The translations under genes and the position numbers were made by a program. 64,000 bases of DNA. Source: Methanobrevibacter millerae (GTDB lineage: Archaea > Methanobacteriota > Methanobacteria > Methanobacteriales > Methanobacteriaceae). Positions 17,079-27,707 of this stretch are shown here, one piece after another. The notes under the pieces were generated by a model, which saw nothing but the letters and a program-made list of their open reading frames with translations, was not told the origin of the DNA and did no database searches. Location: contig NZ_FMXB01000004.1 of the NCBI RefSeq assembly GCF_900103415.1, forward strand, positions 1-64,000, written 5' to 3'. How positions within the stretch are numbered: the stretch's first letter is position 1; each line of letters starts with the position of its first letter.

Positions 17079-20000
17079 TTATTCATTAAGACCTAATGTC
17101 CCATTTTTATTAGATTTAATTTTTCCCTCATATGTTAACTCATCAATAATTTCATCAAATTTTTTATTAATATTTTTTCCAACAGCACTGAATCCTAAAT
17201 TAATTGAACTTGCTTTAATTAAATCTTCTTTTGGAGCATCAAATTGAAGTTTTAAAGTATTAATTACAGCTAATTTTAGCTCCTCATCATAAATTCTATC
17301 TAATTTAGGTTTTTTTCTTTTTCTAGGAATAAAATTATTTTTATCAAAAGAATTATCGAAATAGAATTCTCCAGAATGATTAATAATACCATTATCTAAA
17401 TTATAATTGATTAATGAATTAATTAACTTTTTAAATTTTTTATCCTTTCTTTTAGAAGATAAAATAATTTTCATAGTATCATAAATATCATCTATATGAA
17501 CAGGACCTTCTAATTTAACCATATTTCTAACTAAATCCTTTAATTCTAAACGAGAACTAAGATTGTAATTATTTAAATCTACATTATCTTTAAAATAGAC
17601 ATAATCTTTAAAGTATTCAACAGTTGGAGAAATTGCAGTTGGTTCAGGTTCATATTTTGGCCTTTCAGGTGGTGCTGGTTCTTTATCTTTATTAATTAAT
17701 GCTTTTTCTACAACTTCAATAAGTCTTTTTTGAGCAGAGATTCTGGAATTAAACCAATCAGTAGACCAAATTCTATAGAATTTCCAACCTAAATTCTCTA
17801 AAACTTGCTGTCTTAATCTGTCCCGGTCTCTTGCTGTTTTAGATGAGTGATAAGTGGTGCCATCGCATTCTATTCCTAAAACATATTTGTCAGAATTTTC
17901 AGGATCCACAATAGCTAAATCTATCCTGTATCCTGCACATCCAATTTGTTTTTTTACTTCATAACCATAAGCAGTTAAGAAATTATAAACAGACTCTTCA
18001 AATGGTGAATCAAAATCACCTTCAGTAGGAATATTTTGAGGGAATTTATTATATTTTGCATAACATAAGAAAGTTTTCAATGCTTTAATACCAAAACCTG
18101 ATTTTTTAGTGATTTTTAAATCACTAGGTAGAAAATTAGAGAATACTACACATTTTTCACGGGCTCTGGTAATTAAAACATTTAATCTTCTCTCTCCCCC
18201 ATCATTATTCAGCGGACCAAAATTCATTGAAAATTTATGGTCTTTATCAAATCCATATCCGATACTGATAAGTATAACATCTCTTTCATCACCTTGAATA
18301 TTTTCAAGATTTTTAATGAAAAATCCATTTTCTCCAGATTCGTCAAAGAGCGGTTCTAATTCAGGATTATTGCGTAATCTAAATTCTAATTCTTCAAGTA
18401 TTGCATTTTTCTGATTACTTCCAAATGTAGCAATACCTAAACTTTTTGACTTTCCATATTCTTTAAAATGTGTTATAGCATAATCAATAACATCTTTGGC
18501 TTCACCCCTATTTTTAGCGCTGTTACCTTTATCATAAATATTATCCGGATTATATATGTGTTTTAAACCAAGATTTTTACTTTCATTAAACGGTGATGGG
18601 AATACAATTAAATCATTATTATAAAATTCATAATTTGAAACAGAAATAAGAGATTCATGACGACTTCTATAGTGCCATTTTAACATTTTATATGGGAAAA
18701 CTGTTCTGCATATTTTTAAAATACTTTCAATATCTTTATATAAAGATTCATCATCCTCATCATCAACATCCCCGTCAAAGAAATGAGTTGGTGGGAGTTG
18801 TTTAGAATCTCCCATTATTACAAAATTTTTACCTCTTAAAAAAGCACCAATGGCATCTTCTGTTTTAATTTGACTTGCCTCGTCGAAAATAACATAATCA
18901 AAATGATTTGCATAAACTTTAGAATCTAAATATTGGGCAACTGAAATCGGACTCATCATAAAACATGGTTTAATTTTACCAATGACATTTGCAGCCTGAG
19001 CAAGCAATTTTCTTATAGGCATTTTTCGGCGTTTTTTATCAATTTCATGCATCAGTATCCCTAATTCTGAACCCATTTGGATACTATCCCTAGTAGAAGG
19101 TATTTGTTCATGTAAAATTTGTTTAACTCTATATTGGTTAATTTCAAGGATTCTTTTATCTAATTCTTTAAATGATTCAATTTTTTCATTAAATAATGTT
19201 TCATTAAAATTCATTAAATTAATATTGTATTCAATCATTTCATTTAATATGTTAGTCGCCACATTGAATTTAAATAAACTGATTATACATTCGGGTTTAA
19301 TTTTATCATCCCATATTAAAGGAATTATGTTTTTTAAATAAGATTTTTCTTTATTTTTACTATATAAACAGAATAATCTCCAATTTGTTAATAATTCATA
19401 ATTTGAATCTAAAATATCAAATTTTTCCTTTAATTCACGGGTAGTTAAATTAAAATTATTTTCATCATCCAATATCTCATTAAAATCAAAAACAGTATTT
19501 AATTCATTGAAAGAATTATGGATATTATCATTTGAATCAGCTAATTTAATTTTTAATCTATCAAATTCTTCATAATCTAATGTTTCAAGAGAGGAAAGGG
19601 TTTTTTCTGTGTAAAAACCAGAATTTAATAATTGATTAAACATGATTAAATCTTTGCTAAAATCTTTTAATTCAGATACATTAGAACTAACACCATTCCA
19701 AAGATTTTTGAAATATTTTTTGCCTTCTTCATCATTGTTATCAATTGTTTCTTTTAAATCTTTAAGTTCTAAAATATTATTAACTTCTTTTTCTAATTCA
19801 TTATTAAAGTTACATTCAATTAATAAATTTGAAAAGCTATATTTTACTTTATCAAAATCATAATCAAACAAATCTAAAATAAACTCATTTAATTTATTAT
19901 CTCTTAAAGAGATTTTACCATTTTTATAAACTTGCCAATCATTAATAGTATTTAAATTCTCAACTAAAGTAGACATGACTTGAGATAAATCTTTTAAAGG

Positions 20001-23000
20001 CATGGAATTAAATCTGAGGTTTTTAAATATGTTTAAAGAATTTAAAGCATTGAAATTATCAAAAATACGTTCTTTCAATGAAGATAATTTAGATAACATC
20101 CCATTAAAATCACTAGAATTTAATTTGGATAATGATTCTTCAGTTTTAGACGTGTAAAATTGAGATATTACTAAGTCATTAAATTTATTTAATCTTTCAA
20201 AATACTCGTTTATTTCATTTATATCTGAAGAAGATCTTTTCCAGTAATGAACGAAATATTTTTCACCAATTTCGTTTGAATCAATTAATTCTTTTAAATC
20301 TTTCAGTGAATTTAAATCAGAAGATTCCATTATTATTCTATTTAAAAATTCATTACAATCAAAATAATACGATAAAGTGTTCACGCTATTGTTTAATTTA
20401 TCAAAATCGTAATAATATAAACTAACTACATTATTTATACCAATACTTGATTTAAACCCATACCAGTCTTTGATATTATTAAAATCAGCTAATAAATCTT
20501 TCAATTTCTCTTTAAACTCTAAAATCCCAATAGAGTTTATGTCCAGGTTTTTAAGAGATAAATCTTTTAACTTAGATATATTATCTGAAATTTTATCCTT
20601 AGACTTTTGAATATTATTTAATCTAAGATTAAAATCTATATAATTTAAATTTTGGATTGTATCTTCTATTTCCATAGGATAGAAACCAGAATCCACTAAA
20701 TTATTAAATTCTTCCAATTTTTCATATCTTTCTTTTAAATCGTTTAAATTAGAATTTGCACCTTTCCAATCATTAAAGAAATAGGTTTTGGCTAAAATAT
20801 CATTGGATTCAATTTCAATTCTGGATTGATTAATTTTTGATAAATTATTAATTTCTTCATTTATATTTGAGAAAACTGGATTAGTAGAATATTTTTGTAA
20901 TTCTTTAACTGAATGTTCTACACTTTGTAAATCAAAATCTAATAAATTTTCCTTATTATTAGAGTTATCTAACTTAAATAACTCCCATTTATCTAAAACT
21001 TCTAAATTACCATATAAATTATTTATAGAAGAATGTAAATCAGTTATATTTTTAGAATAGATTGATTCAGTATTAAGTTCTAAGAAATCTTGAACATTAT
21101 TAAAGTCCTGATTAATATCTTTTTTGATATTTCTAATTTTATTTGAGTTATTTAAAAATAAGGACTTATCAAAAGCAGATAATTTATCTAATGTATCCTC
21201 AGTGAAAAATTCAGAATCATATAAATCATTAAATTCTCTTAAAACTAAATAACGATTGATTAAATCATCAACATTACTATTAACAGAATTCCATAAATCT
21301 CCGAAATATCGCTTGCCTAACTCTTCTTTAGATAATATGAAATCATATAATTCTTTAAATAATACTAAATTAACTAAATTTGATTGTAAGTCTTCTACAG
21401 ATTTTAAATTAATTGATATGAACTCTGAAAGTTTATTTTTAATATCAGAAATTTGATCTTGGATTTTAATAAAAATTTTTAACTCATTAATAATTTCTTC
21501 ATTACTAATTTCATTAGAGCAGTATTTTAAAATTTGATTTTTAAGAAGAGTAAGTTCATGATTGCTTTCTAAAAATAATTCTACATCATCAAAAATCTTA
21601 TTTTCATCAGTATCTGTAGGATAATCATTTTTTAATTCATTTAATGAAACAATAAATTGTTCATCAGAATCTCTTAAAATAGAATTTCGATTAGATTGTA
21701 TAATTTCCAATTTTTTTATAAAATCCGGATTTGCAGAACTATTTATAAACGGTAAATTTTTAATTTTATCATGAATACCATTAAATTGATTAAGAAGATT
21801 TTCTCCATTTTCTGTTAAAATTAAATCATTTTGAATATTTATTTTTTCTAAATCTTTAATTAAACTATTAGTTTTAGATAAAAGTTCAGCTAAATTCAGT
21901 TCAAGTATATTATGATTTATATCTTTTGTATAATATTGGTACTGAGAAATTTTGTTAATTAACTCCTCCAAATCATTATCCAAAATACAAAGATTAGAAT
22001 TTTTTAATATATCTGAAAAATCTAAAGTTCTATCAATACTTTTTAAATCATTGATTTTTACACCAGAAATCTTATTAAAATCAGAAATGTTATTTTTAAG
22101 TAAATATAAATTATTTAATAAAGAATTAACACCCTCTTTATAATTTTTAATTTCATTTGAGAAATCTTTTGAATTAAATAAATTCAAATCTTCCTGGAAA
22201 GACTCAACTAAACTTATGCAGTTTTTTACAGCATATTTATCTTCAATTATTCTGATTTCAGGATTTAAAAGATTTAAGTTACTTATCCATTCTTCAGTCT
22301 GATTGATATTTAATAATTTGGAACAGGAGGTATTTTCTGAAATAAAATCTGATGCATCTGAAAAATAGGATATGTCATCTATAAGTTGATTTAAAACATC
22401 TGTATATTCATTTACGTTTTCAGGTAAATTTTCATCTAACTTTATCGAATTTATGTTTTCATTGTAAGTTCTTAAATTATTTACAAGACTAGTTACTTCA
22501 TATTTATTTTCAAATATCTTTAAATCTGGATCAATAATTGATAAATTTTCCACATGTTTTTCAAAACCATCAAAATTATCTAAATTAGAACAATTAAGAT
22601 TTAAAGAAATATCATCTAAAATAGCTGTCAGCCGAATTAAATCCGCATTTATTATTTTAAATTTAGAGATCAATTCTTCAGAAAACTTATCATTTAAGTC
22701 TATTGAATTTAGTTTATTTTGATATTTTTCAATTTTTTCTATCAAACCTAGTAAATAATTTTCATCTTCGATAACAGATAATCCCGGACGAATAACATTT
22801 AAATTAAATAAAAATGCATCGAATTTATTTAAATCATTTGGATTAGAACAATTAACCAAAGAACTTAATGAATCCGAATAATCAATAAATGTGCCTAAAT
22901 TAGAAGTAATCTTATTTAAATCAGATTTAACAATTTCTAGCTTATTGGGTGTAAAATCTATAGGGAGAATGTTTTTCCAGGGATTTTTACTAACCGGAGC

Positions 23001-24482
23001 TACTAACTCATAAATATTACTAATACTAGATAATTCCTTTAATGTATCTTTTTGTTGAATCTGATTGAAATTTGTTAAATTTTCAATATCAAAATAGAGT
23101 ATTTCCTGATTTTTTTCCTCCAATAATTGTTGTTCTCTTTCTTTTATCCCAAATAATTTATAAGGATAAAAATCTGTATTTCCATAACTTTCATAAAGCG
23201 AACAGATATAATCATTTAACTCTTCTTTTAAATCATCCAAATCTTTAAAATCTTCAGATTTATTATTATAATATGAATTATCATTTAAAGTTTTATCTAT
23301 TTCATCTAAAACCGCACGTTTATTAGATTTATTACTATGTAACTCTAAACAAGCACTACCTAAATTAACAGCATCTAATCTTCGTTTTACTACTTCTAAT
23401 GCTGCCATTTTTTCACTGACAAAAAGAACAGACTTACCGTTTGCCATTAATTCAGCAATTATATTAACAATTGTTTGTGATTTTCCAGTGCCCGGGGGTC
23501 CTTCAACTACTATATTATTAGATTTCTTCACATCCTCAATAACTTCCATTTGAGAAGAATCCGCATCTAAAACTTGATATAAATCTTTAGAAGCAATTTT
23601 ATCTAATTCAAAATCACCATATGGTTCTAAAGTTCTTGATTCTGGATTAAATAACAATTTATTTAAATAATTCTTAGATTCCTTAGACCAATTTTTTAAA
23701 TCAATATCCTTATACATTACAATTTTTCTAAAACTAAATGTACTTAAATAAATTTCAGCACTTACATTCCAATCAGATTTGTTTGAAATTGCCTCTTTTA
23801 CTTGAGAAAAATAATTACATAAGTCTTCTTCATTTTCTAAAAACTCAAAAATAGGAAAATCAACATTTTGTTCTTTAAGTTTATTTTGCAATGAAATATT
23901 AGCAACAATATCTGACTGACTCCATTTAATTTTAAAAGGAGATCCTACGGAATTCCTTGTTATTTCTACAGGAATTAATATTAAAGGTGCTTTATACGGT
24001 TTTTCTTGAGATTCTTTATCATTCCATTCTAAGAAACCTAAAGCTAAATAAACATTATTGAAACCCTGTTCTGTCATAGAAGTTTTATAGTGCTGAAATA
24101 GATCAAATAATTTTTTTTGAAGATTTTTTTCTGTTAAATCCGTCTGTAAATAATTATCTGTATATTTATTATCTTTATGGGAGTCTGTTTTAACCATCGT
24201 CCATATATTCTCCATTTCCGCTAAATCATCATCTTCTTCACTTAATTCATCCAAAGGTTCTTCATCATCATCTTTTTTAGGTAAAAATTCCATACTTTTT
24301 TCATTTAAAACTAAAATTTTAAATACTTCAACGATACTCTCATCTACAATAGGAATTGTTCTTTTTAAGACTCTAATATTAAGTAAGTGATTATTTAAAG
24401 TCATATCTAAGAGTTTTTTTCGAAGTTCTTCTATTTCTTCAGACATATTTGTAAAATTTAAATCATTATTTTCACAAACCAT
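17079..24482 (-). CDS. Giant DUF4011-type SF1 helicase with C-terminal Vsr/MTES_1575-like nuclease
   Basis: About 2467 residues from ATG 24482 (GTG 24491 is an alternative). In order: a DUF4011-like N-terminus (EELRKKLLDMTLNNHLLN), Walker A GPPGTGKS near 331-338, then about 1200 residues of repeats, and the SF1 core with FDEAS near residue 1870. Helicase motifs GDSKQLPP, GDERDV and LITRARE follow. A nuclease domain near residues 2150-2250 (RIDLAI, GIECDG.TYH, RDRLRQ, WSTDWF) comes next, then a DUF3320-like tail. This DUF4011-helicase-Vsr plan is known from antiphage screens; the role here is inferred from it. A TATA-like TTATATAA near 24515-24522 suggests a nearly leaderless transcript. The AT-rich composition suggests transfer. 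Confidence 0.85.
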   Translation of the reverse strand: MVCENNDLNFTNMSEEIEELRKKLLDMTLNNHLLNIRVLKRTIPIVDESIVEVFKILVLNEKSMEFLPKKDDDEEPLDELSEEDDDLAEMENIWTMVKTDSHKDNKYTDNYLQTDLTEKNLQKKLFDLFQHYKTSMTEQGFNNVYLALGFLEWNDKESQEKPYKAPLILIPVEITRNSVGSPFKIKWSQSDIVANISLQNKLKEQNVDFPIFEFLENEEDLCNYFSQVKEAISNKSDWNVSAEIYLSTFSFRKIVMYKDIDLKNWSKESKNYLNKLLFNPESRTLEPYGDFELDKIASKDLYQVLDADSSQMEVIEDVKKSNNIVVEGPPGTGKSQTIVNIIAELMANGKSVLFVSEKMAALEVVKRRLDAVNLGSACLELHSNKSNKRAVLDEIDKTLNDNSYYNNKSEDFKDLDDLKEELNDYICSLYESYGNTDFYPYKLFGIKEREQQLLEEKNQEILYFDIENLTNFNQIQQKDTLKELSSISNIYELVAPVSKNPWKNILPIDFTPNKLEIVKSDLNKITSNLGTFIDYSDSLSSLVNCSNPNDLNKFDAFLFNLNVIRPGLSVIEDENYLLGLIEKIEKYQNKLNSIDLNDKFSEELISKFKIINADLIRLTAILDDISLNLNCSNLDNFDGFEKHVENLSIIDPDLKIFENKYEVTSLVNNLRTYNENINSIKLDENLPENVNEYTDVLNQLIDDISYFSDASDFISENTSCSKLLNINQTEEWISNLNLLNPEIRIIEDKYAVKNCISLVESFQEDLNLFNSKDFSNEIKNYKEGVNSLLNNLYLLKNNISDFNKISGVKINDLKSIDRTLDFSDILKNSNLCILDNDLEELINKISQYQYYTKDINHNILELNLAELLSKTNSLIKDLEKINIQNDLILTENGENLLNQFNGIHDKIKNLPFINSSANPDFIKKLEIIQSNRNSILRDSDEQFIVSLNELKNDYPTDTDENKIFDDVELFLESNHELTLLKNQILKYCSNEISNEEIINELKIFIKIQDQISDIKNKLSEFISINLKSVEDLQSNLVNLVLFKELYDFILSKEELGKRYFGDLWNSVNSNVDDLINRYLVLREFNDLYDSEFFTEDTLDKLSAFDKSLFLNNSNKIRNIKKDINQDFNNVQDFLELNTESIYSKNITDLHSSINNLYGNLEVLDKWELFKLDNSNNKENLLDFDLQSVEHSVKELQKYSTNPVFSNINEEINNLSKINQSRIEIESNDILAKTYFFNDWKGANSNLNDLKERYEKLEEFNNLVDSGFYPMEIEDTIQNLNYIDFNLRLNNIQKSKDKISDNISKLKDLSLKNLDINSIGILEFKEKLKDLLADFNNIKDWYGFKSSIGINNVVSLYYYDFDKLNNSVNTLSYYFDCNEFLNRIIMESSDLNSLKDLKELIDSNEIGEKYFVHYWKRSSSDINEINEYFERLNKFNDLVISQFYTSKTEESLSKLNSSDFNGMLSKLSSLKERIFDNFNALNSLNIFKNLRFNSMPLKDLSQVMSTLVENLNTINDWQVYKNGKISLRDNKLNEFILDLFDYDFDKVKYSFSNLLIECNFNNELEKEVNNILELKDLKETIDNNDEEGKKYFKNLWNGVSSNVSELKDFSKDLIMFNQLLNSGFYTEKTLSSLETLDYEEFDRLKIKLADSNDNIHNSFNELNTVFDFNEILDDENNFNLTTRELKEKFDILDSNYELLTNWRLFCLYSKNKEKSYLKNIIPLIWDDKIKPECIISLFKFNVATNILNEMIEYNINLMNFNETLFNEKIESFKELDKRILEINQYRVKQILHEQIPSTRDSIQMGSELGILMHEIDKKRRKMPIRKLLAQAANVIGKIKPCFMMSPISVAQYLDSKVYANHFDYVIFDEASQIKTEDAIGAFLRGKNFVIMGDSKQLPPTHFFDGDVDDEDDESLYKDIESILKICRTVFPYKMLKWHYRSRHESLISVSNYEFYNNDLIVFPSPFNESKNLGLKHIYNPDNIYDKGNSAKNRGEAKDVIDYAITHFKEYGKSKSLGIATFGSNQKNAILEELEFRLRNNPELEPLFDESGENGFFIKNLENIQGDERDVILISIGYGFDKDHKFSMNFGPLNNDGGERRLNVLITRAREKCVVFSNFLPSDLKITKKSGFGIKALKTFLCYAKYNKFPQNIPTEGDFDSPFEESVYNFLTAYGYEVKKQIGCAGYRIDLAIVDPENSDKYVLGIECDGTTYHSSKTARDRDRLRQQVLENLGWKFYRIWSTDWFNSRISAQKRLIEVVEKALINKDKEPAPPERPKYEPEPTAISPTVEYFKDYVYFKDNVDLNNYNLSSRLELKDLVRNMVKLEGPVHIDDIYDTMKIILSSKRKDKKFKKLINSLINYNLDNGIINHSGEFYFDNSFDKNNFIPRKRKKPKLDRIYDEELKLAVINTLKLQFDAPKEDLIKASSINLGFSAVGKNINKKFDEIIDELTYEGKIKSNKNGTLGLNE

Positions 24483-24864
24483 ATCAACCACAGAACAAAT
24501 GTTAAAAGTTAATTTATATAATGATATGTTTTAATAAAATATAAAATTTTATAATAATTAAAAATTCTATAAAATTTTAAAATATCAAAAAAAGAGCACA
24601 TAATTGAAAGTATAACTACATTCAAAGACGATATTATGAAATAAACTAATAAAATCATTTATTTTCATTATTTCAGCAACTTTTTTTAGCAATTTTTTTA
24701 AATAATAATTAACATAACTTATTAACAGCTAATACTATTGGTAGTAAAATCATGCCACATTATTATCATTGAAGTGATTTAGATTATAGGAATAATAAAT
24801 TATTATGTGTATCAAATTTAGTCTGTAATTTTTATTAATAGTACTTTATTCAAGGTGAAGCTAA
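24483..24864. other. Divergent promoter region between helicase and HExxH genes
   Basis: About 380 AT-rich bases. A TATA-like TTATATAA near 24515-24522 faces the helicase. An imperfect inverted repeat (ATGAAATAAA near 24637, TTTATTTTCAT near 24658) lies in the middle. I see no coding signal. Confidence 0.5.
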
Positions 24865-25986
24865 ATGTTAGACTTATTAAATAAATCAGTTATCGATTGG
24901 GAAAAAAGAGAGTTAATAGAAAGCATTATTCATCCAGTTCGAGAAAAAAGAACAATGCTGGGTGAGTATTGTGATGAAAGATATGATTTAGCTAAATTAT
25001 CAGCACCTATATTATTGAAAAGATTGGAAAAAATCTGTCCCGAATGCCACTCCAAATTTCCCAAACAAGAAAATTTCTGCCATAAATGCTCAGTCCGGCT
25101 TGTTGACATTAACGCAATCAATATCGAAGATATAGAAATTCCTCATGAAATCAACAGTGAAAACGTTGAATTATCAGAAATATTTACAAAGGAAAACATC
25201 GATAAGCTGTCAGAATTTAATTTCAACAAAGAAGATTTAGATCAGATAACAGATAACATCAAAGCAAGCTCAATTGAAACTTTAGATAAAGCATTAAAGG
25301 ACAATCATATTTATTTTGACGATTTATATGTCAGAGACAAAATATTAATCTATGCAAAGGCTTTTACCAACATAAATTTTAAATCCTACGGACAGGAACT
25401 GGGAAACTACCTCTTGGGTGACATTACAATTGATGACAGGCAATCAGACATCCTCCAAATTACAACACTACTCCACGAGCTGGCACATTTCCTATTAGCA
25501 GACATCCTAGCAGAAATATTATCAAAAACATTAGAAATGGCTAAAAGCAATCAAATCAAGGCAATCATCCATTACATATTATCCTCAAATGACTTTTTCA
25601 GGCTGCTTGACGAGTACTGTGCCCACAGCGCAGAATCACGATTTACTTTGTACGGCTTTCAGGATTATTCATCATTTAAAAATATTTTAAACACTACAAA
25701 GCTAAACGAGGACTGCATTGATGCAGCAAAACTCTTTGGAAACACATATTCAAAGTTAATCATTCAAATCCTGGAGTCAGTAATTGACAGGAACTTAAGA
25801 AATGAAATCAAAAACGAATTCATAAACGATTACATGACTCCATCGTTCGAAGATCTCAGATTAGAAACCTGTCGAGTCCTCATTGATGAAGATTTAATCT
25901 ATTCAATTAATTACATCTTAAACACAGGCTTTGAGGGTGCAATCAACAATCAGGACAAAATTGAAGAATACTCAAAAAGATTCTAA
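24865..25986 (+). CDS. Zinc-ribbon protein with HExxH metallopeptidase-like motif
   Basis: This 373-residue protein has a treble-clef/zinc ribbon C58-x2-C61...C72-x2-C75. In the second half LLHELAHFLL (HExxH, near residue 204) is followed ~45 residues later by DEYCAH. H-E-x-x-H with a downstream Glu is the zinc-site pattern of gluzincin-type peptidases, so a peptidase or a derived zinc-binding role is likely. There is no signal peptide, so it should be cytoplasmic. A paralogue with the same order of motifs lies at 61013-61957. GGTGA lies about 9 nt before ATG 24865. It is a single gene with no obvious operon partner. Confidence 0.7.
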   Translation: MLDLLNKSVIDWEKRELIESIIHPVREKRTMLGEYCDERYDLAKLSAPILLKRLEKICPECHSKFPKQENFCHKCSVRLVDINAINIEDIEIPHEINSENVELSEIFTKENIDKLSEFNFNKEDLDQITDNIKASSIETLDKALKDNHIYFDDLYVRDKILIYAKAFTNINFKSYGQELGNYLLGDITIDDRQSDILQITTLLHELAHFLLADILAEILSKTLEMAKSNQIKAIIHYILSSNDFFRLLDEYCAHSAESRFTLYGFQDYSSFKNILNTTKLNEDCIDAAKLFGNTYSKLIIQILESVIDRNLRNEIKNEFINDYMTPSFEDLRLETCRVLIDEDLIYSINYILNTGFEGAINNQDKIEEYSKRF

Positions 25987-26077
25987 AAATTGATAATTTA
26001 TGCCTATTCTTCTTGATTAATATAAAATAAATTCATTATCCTACATCGACAATGTTATAAATGCAAACAAACATATT

Positions 26078-26116
26078 TTATAATGAAATATGGGATTTTA
26101 AAAAAAATCTCATTTA
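26078..26116 (+). promoter_or_regulatory. Leader-like sequence of CRISPR array A
   Basis: TTATAATGAAATATGGGATT and the bases after it, up to the first repeat, recur with few changes at 32839-32876, immediately before array B. Shared sequence just ahead of the first repeat of two arrays is what a CRISPR leader looks like, and it sets both arrays on the plus strand. Confidence 0.6.
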
Positions 26117-26410
26117 TTAAATCAGATCTATAACGATGGGATTGAAATAACAAAGTGAATCTTGATTCAACAGAATGTGCACATTTTAAAATCAGACCTT
26201 ACAAGGGATTGAAATTAATTTATAAAGGACTCATACTCTGCATAATATGCATACTAATCAGACCTCCTACAAGGGATTGAAATTTGCAAAGAGTATTCTA
26301 TTAAAATAAGAATTGTGACATAATCAGACCTTAACGGGATAGAAATTATTTAATCATTATTTCATAAATTAAATCTGCATTGTTAAAATCAGACCTGTAA
26401 TGGGATTAAA
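26117..26410 (+). CRISPR. CRISPR array A: five degenerate repeats, four spacers
   Basis: Repeats lie near 26117-26148, 26186-26215, 26254-26283, 26319-26346 and 26382-26410. They share AAATCAGACC at the left and GGGATTGAAAT at the right, but the middle varies in sequence and length. The last one ends GGATTAAA. Spacers are 35-38 nt. The 8-nt ATTGAAAT end is the type I-B 5-prime handle left by Cas6. Variable repeat centres suggest an old array that is no longer being extended. Confidence 0.85.
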
Positions 26411-26603
26411 CACCACTAAAAACCAATAGATTAAACATATCTACAACCACACCATAAGATTTAACCAAATAAATTTAAACTCATGTAGATAAAATTATTC
26501 ATTAATCATTAATTTAAATGCATCATTAATTTAAACATAATTCCAATTAATTATTCACAAAGTTATTATCAAAAGATATGGAATTATCGCACAATAAATC
26601 AAT

Positions 26604-27332
26604 TTAACAGCAGGAATATATCATGCCGAAACCCATTGAATTTTTTTCTCCAAGTCCGACATCATATGCGAAATCAATCAAATCCTTATTCCCTTCTAAA
26701 ATCAAATCCATCATGTATGCTCGGTGATAAGTGGTATTCGGGCCTTTTGGAATCATGATTCTTTTTCTTTTGACGTGAGCCATCTCTGAATAAACACTGA
26801 TTTCCTTATCAGTGCTCTCCAGTCCATTATATTTGCAGTATTTTTTAACCAGATTGGCTTCAACACCTTTGAAAAACTTATCGCATGGCGCCAAATCAAC
26901 ACGTTTTAATTTACCATTAATTTCTTGCGTATCACGAACAATAATTGGAGATAAAGTTTTAAATTCGGATTTTTCACTGAACTGCGGCGCTTTTAAAGCT
27001 TCAATCTTTGTAACGGCCATTTTCTCCCTCCCGAATCTGACTTCCATGTCATCGACAAAGCCGTTAACCAGATTTTCCACCAGCAAATCATCAGGTGAGG
27101 ATAAATAAAAACTTATAACGCCATTTCTTGAGATTATTCCATCATTAACCACTTTTCTTTTTGGAATATCCAATTGGGAAAAGTTAAAGAACTTATAGGA
27201 GTTTAAAGAGTGCAGTTCATCTGCAAGATTTGAATCCTTGATTTTACTGTAGATTATTGATGAGAGGATATGATTATAGTTAAATGGTACTTTGAAGTTA
27301 TTTTTTGCTTTAAGGTCGATTTTAAGTCTCAT
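26604..27332 (-). CDS. cas6: CRISPR RNA endonuclease Cas6
   Basis: A Cas6 of 242 residues starts MRLKIDLKAKNNFKVPFNYN and ends with the glycine-rich loop VGLGEKNSMGFGMI typical of the family. It would cut the array transcript 8 nt before each spacer. The frame opens at GTG 27341, but the GTGAT 4 nt ahead of ATG 27332 acts as ribosome binding site, so 27332 is preferred. It is transcribed away from the other cas genes, with its 3-prime end facing array A. A His in the N-terminal half (HILSSIIYSKI) could be catalytic. Confidence 0.88.
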   Translation of the reverse strand: MRLKIDLKAKNNFKVPFNYNHILSSIIYSKIKDSNLADELHSLNSYKFFNFSQLDIPKRKVVNDGIISRNGVISFYLSSPDDLLVENLVNGFVDDMEVRFGREKMAVTKIEALKAPQFSEKSEFKTLSPIIVRDTQEINGKLKRVDLAPCDKFFKGVEANLVKKYCKYNGLESTDKEISVYSEMAHVKRKRIMIPKGPNTTYHRAYMMDLILEGNKDLIDFAYDVGLGEKNSMGFGMIYSCC

Positions 27333-27543
27333 TGTTATCACGTATATGGTTAATTAGCTTTTATAATAGTGTGAGAGATTATAAGGGAATTAATGGTTCT
27401 GATTTTTTCTGTTATATAATCTTTTGCTTTTTTAACCTTATTAAACGTTTCTATTTAAGCGCAAACCGAAAATTTAAACATATACATTAACCAATAGTTA
27501 AATGTCGATATTATTTAGTCAAAATAATATGTAATATACCATT

Positions 27544-27563
27544 AAAACTTCATTTGAAGTTTT
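27544..27563. promoter_or_regulatory. 20-bp inverted repeat in the divergent cas promoter region
   Basis: AAAACTTCA and TGAAGTTTT flank a central TT, a nine-pair inverted repeat midway between divergent cas6 and cas8. It may be an operator or a short hairpin. The remainder of 27333-27707 is AT-rich promoter sequence with no gene. Confidence 0.35.
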
Positions 27564-27707
27564 ATTTAATCAAAAATTATTAACTGTCTCTATTGATTTA
27601 TTGAAGAAATTAATAGCTTTACTTCAATTTTCCTTTAATCATCATTAGAGTTTTATAATATTCAAAATCATTTAATTAAGACATTATTAACTTTTCAGGA
27701 GGTAAAA

